6,931 nt of DNA from Acidobacteriaceae bacterium (GTDB taxonomy: Bacteria; Acidobacteriota; Terriglobia; Terriglobales; Acidobacteriaceae). A program made the translations under genes and the position numbers. Of the stretch, positions 1-5,211 are shown piece after piece. The notes beneath the pieces were generated by a model, which saw only the letters and a program-made list of their open reading frames with translations, was not told the origin of the DNA and made no database searches. Position 1 is the first letter of the stretch. Every line of letters begins with the position of its first letter. The DNA lies in NCBI GenBank assembly GCA_003140705.1, contig PLKU01000076.1, positions 10,605 through 17,535 on the forward strand, given 5' to 3'.

Positions 1-1027
1 AGCCATAGGCGTGGCCGCCGGTTTGACGGTAGACAGGGCAGGTGTTCATGCAGGCTGCGCAGCGGATGCACTTGAGCGTCTGTCGCTCTACGGGCCGGGC
101 AAGGATCGACGAGCGCTGGTTGTCGAGCAGAACCACATGGAAGCTCTGCGGGCCGTCGCCGGGCGTCACGCCAGTCCAGAGCGAGGTGTAGGGATTCATC
201 CGTTCCCCGGTAGCGGAACGAGCAAGCACCTGGAGCATGACCTCGAGGTCCTGGAAGCGAGGCAGAACTTTTTCAATGCCGGCAATGGTAATCATGGTGC
301 GCGGCAACGTGAGGCACATGCGCCCGTTGCCTTCAGATTCGACCACTACAACTGAGCCTGTCTCGGCGATAAGGAAGTTGGCGCCGCTAATGGCCGTGGG
401 AATCTTCAGGAATTTCTGGCGGAGATAGGTTCGCGCGGCGGCGGTGAGGGCCTGTGGATCGTCGGACAGATTATCAAGGCCCATGCGGCGCGCGAAGATC
501 TCACGCACCTGGCTGCGATTCACGTGCAAGGCCGGAACGACGATGTGGGAAGGCTCGTCGTCTCCAAGCTGGAGAATGATTTCAGCCAGGTCGGTCTCAA
601 AGACGTCGACTCCCGCGGCCTGGAGGAAGGGATTCAGCTGAATCTCGGCCGACGTCATGGTTTTAATCTTGATGACTTCGCTGGCGTTCTCCTGGCGCAG
701 CAGGTCGAGGATAATCTGGCGTGCCTCAGTGGCGTCAGAGGCCCAGTGGACCGTGCCTCCGGCAGCAGTGCACTGCGTTTCAAATTGCACAAGATAGAAA
801 CCGAGGTTTCTGAGAGACTCTGCGCGGATGGCGGATGCAGCGTCGCGGAGTTCCTGCCAGTCAGTCTTCTCGTTCACAAGCCGGAACCGCTTTGCCTGGA
901 TGACATCGATGGCGTGAGCAACGTTCGTGCGCAGTTGCGGGTTGCGCAGCATGGGCAATGCAGCCTGGGGAAAGGGCGGCGCGAGCAGCGGATCGAGCAC
1001 GGGATGATTCGCTACTGACTGGCTCAT
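1..1027 (-). CDS. lutB: LutB-type lactate utilization iron-sulfur protein (3' end cut by window edge)
   Basis: The frame is open from an ATG at 1027-1025 to the left edge, giving 342 residues. LutB is an iron-sulfur subunit of the cytoplasmic LutABC complex that oxidises L-lactate to pyruvate. Seen here: an N-terminal and central region of the LUD/DUF162 type, including segments KIKTMTSAEIQLN (about residues 120-132) and ISGANFLIAETGSVVVVESEGNG, then a ferredoxin-type cluster motif CIRCAACMNTCP with Cys 320, 323, 326 and 330, followed by VYRQTGGHAYG, which is typical of LutB. Family members are usually about 470 residues, so roughly 130 residues, with the second 4Fe-4S motif, lie outside the window. 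The start is set by an ATGA overlap with the lutA stop and by a GGGAGG Shine-Dalgarno 7 nt upstream. Assignment to LutB rather than another LUD-ferredoxin protein is strengthened by the adjacent lutA. Confidence 0.93.
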   Translation of the reverse strand, partial: MSQSVANHPVLDPLLAPPFPQAALPMLRNPQLRTNVAHAIDVIQAKRFRLVNEKTDWQELRDAASAIRAESLRNLGFYLVQFETQCTAAGGTVHWASDATEARQIILDLLRQENASEVIKIKTMTSAEIQLNPFLQAAGVDVFETDLAEIILQLGDDEPSHIVVPALHVNRSQVREIFARRMGLDNLSDDPQALTAAARTYLRQKFLKIPTAISGANFLIAETGSVVVVESEGNGRMCLTLPRTMITIAGIEKVLPRFQDLEVMLQVLARSATGERMNPYTSLWTGVTPGDGPQSFHVVLLDNQRSSILARPVERQTLKCIRCAACMNTCPVYRQTGGHAYG

Positions 1028-1776
1028 TTCGTTGCCTCCCAGGGAGAGGCTTCAGTGCTGGCCAGAATTTCAGCCAGATGAATGGTCATGATGCCCGCAT
1101 ATTGCCGGTGCATGGCTCCGCCAAGGTGCATGAGGCAGCTATTATCCAGCGCCGTGCAGTATTCAGCACCGGTGGCCACCACATCCTGCAGCTTGACTTG
1201 CAGCATGGCGGAGGAGACTTCAGCATTCTTGATCGAAAAGGTCCCGCCGAATCCGCAGCAGCGGTCCACATTGGCCAGTGGCGCCTGGGTAAGCGAGCGG
1301 ACCTTTGACAATAGTCGATAAGGACGGTCGCCGAGATGCAGTGCGCGCACGCCGTGGCAACTGGCGTGATAGGTGACGCGATGGGGAAACGTGGCGCCCA
1401 CATCCTCCACGCCAAGGCGGTCAATGAGGAATTCGCTGAGCTCGTAGACGCGTGGCAGCAGGGCCGCAAATTCGCGGCGCAGGGTGTCATTTCCCAGTTC
1501 GTCAAACAGGCCGGGATACTGATCGCGAATCATGGCCACACAGGAGGAAGATGGAACTACAATTGTCTCGGCGTCCTGGTAAAGACGGACAAATCGCTTG
1601 GCCTGTGAAAAGGCTTCGCCGCGGAAGCCGGTGTTGGCGTGCATCTGGCCGCAGCAGGTTTGCTTGGGATGAAAGTCGGGGGTAACGCCGAGCCTTTCGA
1701 GCAGACTGACCACGGCACGGCCGGTCTCCGGGAAGAGCGTATCGTTATAGCACGTGATGAAGAGCGACGCGCGCAT
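1024..1776 (-). CDS. lutA: LutA-type lactate utilization protein with two CCG domains
   Basis: Complete 250-residue protein, normal length for LutA/YkgE, which resembles the cysteine-rich (CCG, DUF224) domains of glycolate oxidase GlcF and heterodisulfide reductase HdrB. It works with LutB and LutC in cytoplasmic oxidation of L-lactate to pyruvate. Visible: the family opening (MRASLFITC), first CCG domain with Cys9, Cys41-Cys42-Gly and Cys79 (SSSC), and second CCG domain with HASC (Cys140), CCGFGGTFSIKN (Cys173-Cys174) and DNSC (Cys214). All expected cysteines are present, so it appears functional. The start at 1776 matches the family N-terminus, but no good Shine-Dalgarno precedes it (the upstream bases read gagcttcct). 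It is first in the operon, its TGA overlapping the lutB ATG. A candidate promoter with overlapping inverted repeats lies at 1811-1841. Confidence 0.95.
   Translation of the reverse strand: MRASLFITCYNDTLFPETGRAVVSLLERLGVTPDFHPKQTCCGQMHANTGFRGEAFSQAKRFVRLYQDAETIVVPSSSCVAMIRDQYPGLFDELGNDTLRREFAALLPRVYELSEFLIDRLGVEDVGATFPHRVTYHASCHGVRALHLGDRPYRLLSKVRSLTQAPLANVDRCCGFGGTFSIKNAEVSSAMLQVKLQDVVATGAEYCTALDNSCLMHLGGAMHRQYAGIMTIHLAEILASTEASPWEATK
1035..1040 (-). promoter_or_regulatory. Shine-Dalgarno of lutB
   Basis: On the minus strand this reads GGGAGG, 7 nt before the lutB ATG at 1027 and inside the last codons of lutA. Together with the ATGA overlap it fixes the lutB start and suggests translational coupling, with its own strong ribosome recruitment. 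lutA itself lacks a comparable site. Confidence 0.8.
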
Positions 1777-1810
1777 AGGAAGCTCATTGAGAAAAGCGAT
1801 TTAAAAGAGG

Positions 1811-1824
1811 TATCGTATTCGATA
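1811..1824. repeat. Inverted repeat over lutA -10 region (candidate operator)
   Basis: Perfect 5-bp arms TATCG and CGATA separated by 4 bp (TATT). It covers the predicted -10 hexamer of lutAB. Lactate operons are commonly controlled by GntR/FadR-type regulators (LutR, LldR) that bind short palindromes, but this sequence does not let me name the regulator. Confidence 0.45.
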
Positions 1825-1841
1825 GAGACACGAGTTGTCTA
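1812..1841 (-). promoter_or_regulatory. Candidate sigma70-type promoter of lutAB
   Basis: Read on the minus strand, TAGACA (1841-1836, 5 of 6 matches to TTGACA) is followed after 18 bp by TACGAT (1817-1812, 4 of 6 matches to TATAAT). Transcription would begin near 1805, leaving a leader of roughly 29 nt before the lutA ATG. Both hexamers lie within short inverted repeats, fitting a repressor-controlled promoter. It is found by eye and its spacing is slightly long. Confidence 0.45.
1826..1840. repeat. Inverted repeat over lutA -35 region (candidate operator)
   Basis: Perfect 5-bp arms AGACA and TGTCT around a 5-bp centre (CGAGT). It starts 2 bp after the neighbouring 1811-1824 repeat and covers most of the predicted -35 hexamer. 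The two differ in sequence, so they may be sites for two regulators, or one may be chance. Confidence 0.4.
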
Positions 1842-2044
1842 TTGCATTTTCAGCTCTTGAAGATCGACATGCCGAGCGCCGGGGGCGCGGGCGTGGTGGG
1901 TTGCAAGCCAAACCCTGATGAATGCCTCATTCTACAAGGTTGCGAGCGCAGGATGCGCCAACCCATCCGTTGAAAATGAATCTAAGCAAGACCGCCCCCA
2001 TCTCCGCCGATCACGGACTCAACATCAAGGTGTGATCCTCGGTT

Positions 2045-2097
2045 CCCTTGGCGCAGGAGACTGTCCGGCGAGCCCCGCCTGAGGGCACGGCCAAGGG
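2045..2097. repeat. Inverted repeat with 8-bp arms upstream of GH3 gene
   Basis: CCCTTGGC (2045-2052) and GCCAAGGG (2090-2097) are perfect reverse complements around a 37-nt interior. The interior can form a second stem, either CAGG/CCTG (2054-2057 with 2078-2081) or GGCG/CGCC (2067-2070 with 2076-2079). It ends 57 nt before the GH3 start. There is no T-tract on either side, so it is not a canonical intrinsic terminator. It could be a structured leader if transcription starts further upstream, or a protein-binding or dispersed repeat. Confidence 0.5.
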
Positions 2098-2121
2098 CGA
2101 CAAGGATCGCGGCCCTTGCAA

Positions 2122-2127
2122 TAGAAT
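2122..2127 (+). promoter_or_regulatory. Possible -10 element of the GH3 gene
   Basis: TAGAAT matches TATAAT at 5 of 6 positions and would place the transcript start near 2134, about 20 nt before the ATG, just enough for the ribosome site. No good -35 hexamer is seen at 16-18 bp; GCGACA at 2097-2102 is a weak candidate at 19 bp. Confidence 0.3.
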
Positions 2128-2144
2128 GATCGGGTTCCAATTCC

Positions 2145-2150
2145 AGGAGG
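2145..2150 (+). promoter_or_regulatory. Shine-Dalgarno of the GH3 gene
   Basis: AGGAGG, a full consensus, sits 4 nt before the ATG at 2155. A second in-frame ATG at 2167 would be 16 nt away, so the first ATG is preferred although the spacing is short. Confidence 0.8.
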
Positions 2151-2154
2151 CAAC

Positions 2155-4761
2155 ATGCTGCACGTGATGAAATCAGTGAGACCCCGGAGCATCTCCCTCG
2201 GTTTGATTCTGTCCTTAGCGATCGGGTTTTGCACCCTCGTAGCTGGCGGAGTTGCTGGCCGCGCGCAGAGTGCCGACGACGAAAAAAAGATCAGTGACGC
2301 CATTTCTAAGATGACGCTGGAAGAGAAGATTTCCATGTTGTCAGGCTCCAGCATGATGGCCTCTACGGGGTTGCAGCGGCTCGGAATTCCGGCGTTCAGG
2401 ATGAGTGACGGTCCGGTTGGCGCGCATGTTCCGCCGCCCTCGACGGCATATGCTGCCGGCATTGGCCTGGCCGCGAGCTGGGACCGCGACCTAGCGGTCG
2501 AAATCGGCACGCAAATTGGGCGCGATGCTCGCTCACGCGGGGCGAGTTTTTTGCTGGGCCCTGGAGTAAACATTTACCGTGCGCCGTTGAATGGCCGCAA
2601 TTTTGAGTATTTTGGCGAAGACCCGTTCCTGGCTGGGGAGACGGCGGTGGCCTACATCAACGGGGTGCAATCGCAGGGCGTCAGCGCAACAATCAAGCAC
2701 TATGCTGCCAACAACTCAGAGTATTTCCGCTTCACATCGGATTCGGTGGTGAGCGAACGGGCGCTGAGGGAGATCTATCTACCCGCGTTCGAGGCCGCGG
2801 TTCGCAAGGCCCACGTAGGATCGATCATGGATTCCTACAACCTGCTTAACGGCGAACACGCCACCTCCAATTACCACCTGAATGTGGAGATTGCGAAGCA
2901 GCAGTGGGGGTTTGACGGCGTGATGATGTCTGACTGGACAGCCACGCATGACGGCGTAGCTGCGGCAAACGCCGGACTGGATTTGGAAATGCCGTTTGGC
3001 GTTTACATGAACGCAAAAACCCTGGTGCCCGCGGTGAAGGAAGGCAAGGTCAAAGAGTCGGACATCGATGACAAGATTCGCCGGCTGCTCCGGGCAGGAT
3101 ACCGATTTGGCTGGATCGGCCACGATCCGTTGGACGAGAGCATTCCACGTTACAACCAACAGGGAAGGCTGGCGGCACTGCAAGGCGCACGCGAGGGAAT
3201 TGTTCTGTTGAAGAATCAGGGCAACCTCTTGCCTCTCGATCCCGCAAAGGTGAAGACCATCGCAGTGATCGGCCCTGACGCGTTCCCGGCGATCCTGACG
3301 GCCGGCGGCAGCGGCATGGTCCCCAGTTTCTCTGAGGTCAGCGACCTGAAGGGAATCAGCGATCGCCTGGGCCTGAAGGCCAACGTCCTCTATGACTGCG
3401 GCATAGCGAAACGTTCCGTGCTGGCCATGCGCTCGGGATTCAGCATTTCGGGGGAGAAGTTTGTTCCCGGCCTGACCGTGGAGACATACGACAACCCTGG
3501 ATTCACCGGCAAGCCCGTGGCCACGCGGACGGAGATGATGGCCAACACAGGGCAGAATATTCTCGATAACCCGGATATGGCGGAGATGATCAACAGCGTG
3601 ACCATCGACCAAATGGCCGCCTTCATGAATATGGGAGGTCCGCCGCGGTTTACTCGCTGGACGGGCTATTACTTTGCACGCGCGCCGGGAAACTTTGTTG
3701 TGTTTGTCGAGAACCAGGGCAAATATAAGCTAACGATCGATGGACAGGCCGTCATCGACTATTCGGAGATCCCGAAGACTGCGCTGGCGCAACGGGTTGT
3801 ACCGCTCACTCCGGGCCCGCACAAGGTGGTGCTCGATATCCTGGGCGCTCCGCAATTCGGTGAGGGATCGCTCAAGATCGGAATTGTCCAGGAAGGAACC
3901 TTCGTGAATCAGTCGGCTATCGATCTGGCCAAGCGGGCCGATGCTGTGATCGTGGCTGTAGGTTACGACGCGGATATCGAGACCGAAGGTGCGGATCGCG
4001 AGTTCGAACTGCCCCCGGGACAGGACGAACTGATCGAGAAGATTGCAGCTGCCAATCCGAACACCATCGTAACTGTAACCGCGGGCGGGAGCCTGGATGC
4101 TTCTCGCTGGATCAATAAGGTTGCCGCACTCCTGCAGAACTGGTATCCGGGCGAGGAAGGCGGGACGGCGCTGGCAGAAGTGGTCTTTGGCGACGTGAAC
4201 CCTTCCGGCCGCTTGCCTATCAGTTGGGAGAAGAGTCTGAAAGACAACCCGTCTTTCGCGTACTACTATCCAACCCCGGGCACGCTGAAGATTCCCTACG
4301 GGGATGATGTGTTTGTCGGCTATCGCGGCTACGAGCACAACGGCGTGCAACCGCTATTCCCGTTTGGCTTCGGGCTTTCGTACACCAGCTTTAAGTACTC
4401 TGGGTTGGAGATTCATCCGGCTGCCGGGGCGGGCGCTTTCGAAGTCAGCTTCGATGTGAGCAACACGGGCAAGCGAGCCGGCGCCGATGTGGCCCAGGTC
4501 TACATCAGCGAAGATCATCCTCATGTTCCGCGGCCTCTGCAGGAGCTGAAAGGGTTTGCCCGCTTCGTTCTCGAGCCGGGGGAAACGCGGCGTGTGACCG
4601 TGCCTCTTGATGCGCGATCATTCACCTGGTACGACGAAAAGGCGGCAGCTTGGCATGGCGATCCGGGTACTTTTACCGTTTACGTCAGCCGTTCCTCCTC
4701 GGATTCTCAACTTGAGGGGAAGATTACTTTGGTACAGGCGATTGTGCTGCCGGTGAACTAG
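2155..4761 (+). CDS. Secreted GH3 beta-glucosidase-type enzyme with inserted PA14 domain
   Basis: Complete 868-residue glycoside hydrolase family 3 protein, expected to remove sugars from the non-reducing ends of oligosaccharides or glycosides by a retaining mechanism in the periplasm or outside the cell. Residues 1-37 form a Sec signal peptide (K6, R9, R11, hydrophobic stretch, cleavage near GRA/QS). The GH3 N-domain spans about 50-320: RMSDGP (Asp85, sugar subsite), KHYAANN (Lys181-His182) and GFDGVMMSDW with nucleophile Asp260. The GH3 C-domain spans about 345-710, with ETEGADR at 609-615; Glu611 is the likely acid/base. It is interrupted at about 430-580 by a PA14 domain (RWTGYYF, KLTIDGQAVIDY). 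A Fn3-like domain covers about 775-850. The architecture matches PA14-type beta-glucosidases such as KmBglI, but substrate (beta-glucoside, xyloside or other) cannot be read from sequence. All key residues are present. No transporter or regulator is adjacent. Confidence 0.96.
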   Translation: MLHVMKSVRPRSISLGLILSLAIGFCTLVAGGVAGRAQSADDEKKISDAISKMTLEEKISMLSGSSMMASTGLQRLGIPAFRMSDGPVGAHVPPPSTAYAAGIGLAASWDRDLAVEIGTQIGRDARSRGASFLLGPGVNIYRAPLNGRNFEYFGEDPFLAGETAVAYINGVQSQGVSATIKHYAANNSEYFRFTSDSVVSERALREIYLPAFEAAVRKAHVGSIMDSYNLLNGEHATSNYHLNVEIAKQQWGFDGVMMSDWTATHDGVAAANAGLDLEMPFGVYMNAKTLVPAVKEGKVKESDIDDKIRRLLRAGYRFGWIGHDPLDESIPRYNQQGRLAALQGAREGIVLLKNQGNLLPLDPAKVKTIAVIGPDAFPAILTAGGSGMVPSFSEVSDLKGISDRLGLKANVLYDCGIAKRSVLAMRSGFSISGEKFVPGLTVETYDNPGFTGKPVATRTEMMANTGQNILDNPDMAEMINSVTIDQMAAFMNMGGPPRFTRWTGYYFARAPGNFVVFVENQGKYKLTIDGQAVIDYSEIPKTALAQRVVPLTPGPHKVVLDILGAPQFGEGSLKIGIVQEGTFVNQSAIDLAKRADAVIVAVGYDADIETEGADREFELPPGQDELIEKIAAANPNTIVTVTAGGSLDASRWINKVAALLQNWYPGEEGGTALAEVVFGDVNPSGRLPISWEKSLKDNPSFAYYYPTPGTLKIPYGDDVFVGYRGYEHNGVQPLFPFGFGLSYTSFKYSGLEIHPAAGAGAFEVSFDVSNTGKRAGADVAQVYISEDHPHVPRPLQELKGFARFVLEPGETRRVTVPLDARSFTWYDEKAAAWHGDPGTFTVYVSRSSSDSQLEGKITLVQAIVLPVN

Positions 4762-4780
4762 TATCTTCCGTGTTCGCTTT

Positions 4781-4812
4781 CTGGCGGGCTACTTCGTTTT
4801 GTAGTCCGCCGG
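4781..4812 (+). terminator. Stem-loop after the GH3 stop (possible terminator or 3' stabiliser)
   Basis: Starting 20 nt after the stop, CTGGCGGGCTAC (4781-4792) pairs with GTAGTCCGCCGG (4801-4812) through 12 pairs, including two G-U wobbles, across an 8-nt loop (TTCGTTTT). No T-run follows it on either strand, so it is not a textbook intrinsic terminator. Position and strength suggest that it ends or protects the GH3 transcript. Confidence 0.55.
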
Positions 4813-5074
4813 AGGAGAGTCGGGGTTTCGTTCGAACCGTCAACCTTTCTTGCGGGTTGGCGTCTAACGAGATTGATTCTTACTTGTACTTTTCCTGGGG
4901 GGACGGGATTCCTCTCAAAACTCTTCACTCGGCTTCATGTTCGTTCTCGAGTGGCTTCAAGACCACCCAAGTTTGAGAAGGGGTTGCTCAAATCCACGAT
5001 TCAGAGCTTCCTCAGCGCTTGCTGATATTGCTCGCCTTGCATGACATTTGCAACTTAGTGTAAGGGAGCTGAAG
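4813..5074. other. Intergenic stretch with small inverted repeats, no gene recognised
   Basis: No convincing protein or RNA gene. A 68-codon frame from a GTG at 4770 to 4976 lacks a ribosome site and has an unconvincing Ser/Phe/Cys-rich product. Three short perfect inverted repeats occur: TTTGAG/CTCAAA (4972-4992, 9-nt loop), TCAGC/GCTGA (5012-5025, 4-nt loop) and TTGCA/TGCAA (5037-5053, 7-nt loop). They might be part of the protease promoter or leader, but no clear -35/-10 pair was found. Confidence 0.5.
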
Positions 5075-5110
5075 ATGATGGAAGCTTCATCCCTGTTGGG
5101 CCTTGGCTGA
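5075..5110 (+). CDS. Candidate 11-codon leader peptide (mini-ORF) before the S53 protease
   Basis: A strong Shine-Dalgarno, AAGGGAG (5062-5068), precedes an ATG at 5075 by 6 nt. The frame reads MMEASSLLGLG and stops with TGA at 5108-5110. The stop overlaps an ATG at 5110 (TGATG) in the same frame as the downstream protease, and the overlap sits in the loop of a TTGGC/GCCAA hairpin (5103-5116). This is the arrangement expected for termination-reinitiation or translational control. The peptide shows no run of one amino acid that would point to classic attenuation. It may be chance; only the ribosome site and the TGATG overlap support it. Confidence 0.35.
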   Translation: MMEASSLLGLG

Positions 5111-5198
5111 TGCCAATGCGCGGGATTTTTCCCATGGTTTTCTTGATCGGAACCGCAACTTTATGTTCAATCCGGGGTTTTCTCCGTAGGAAAGGTCC

Positions 5199-5202
5199 AG
5201 GA
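5199..5202 (+). promoter_or_regulatory. Shine-Dalgarno deciding the S53 protease start
   Basis: AGGA lies 9 nt before the ATG at 5212. It is modest, but with the good signal peptide beginning at that ATG it favours 5212 over the in-frame ATGs at 5110, 5116 and 5134, which have no Shine-Dalgarno of their own. Confidence 0.5.
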
Positions 5203-5211
5203 AAAACTATT

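Larger units (their letters stand above)
1777..2154. other. Intergenic region between divergent lutA and GH3 gene
   Basis: About 378 bp separating two divergently transcribed genes. It holds the candidate lutA promoter with two inverted repeats (1811-1841), a longer inverted repeat (2045-2097), and the GH3 ribosome binding site with a possible -10 element (2122-2150). Small open frames exist at 1918-2082 (54 codons) and 1976-2035 (19 codons), but neither has a Shine-Dalgarno or a recognisable product, so no gene is called. A minor GGGTT/AACCC hairpin occurs at 1898-1915. No tRNA, riboswitch or insertion-sequence end was recognised. Confidence 0.7.

Noticed and set aside
524..1018. 164-codon plus-strand frame opposite lutB
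   Set aside because: Antisense to a clear LutB coding sequence with conserved cysteines.
1918..2082. 54-codon plus-strand frame in the lutA-GH3 intergenic region, with a nested 19-codon frame at 1976-2035
   Set aside because: No ribosome site and no recognisable protein; it runs through the inverted repeat at 2045-2097. A decayed gene remnant cannot be excluded.
2779..3612. 277-codon minus-strand frame inside the GH3 gene
   Set aside because: It is antisense to a well-supported gene with all motifs intact; its His/Arg/Val-rich product is typical of a shadow frame in GC-rich DNA.
3730..4350. 206-codon minus-strand frame inside the GH3 gene
   Set aside because: Antisense to the conserved GH3 C-domain with no domain of its own; treated as a shadow.
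4770..4976. 68-codon plus-strand frame after the GH3 gene starting with GTG
   Set aside because: No Shine-Dalgarno, it overlaps the strong stem-loop, and the product has no recognisable fold or signal.
4972..5053. Three clustered small inverted repeats considered as a CRISPR-like or transposon-end structure
   Set aside because: The arms differ in sequence, there are no direct repeats or spacers and no target-site duplication; at most they are hairpins or weak operators.
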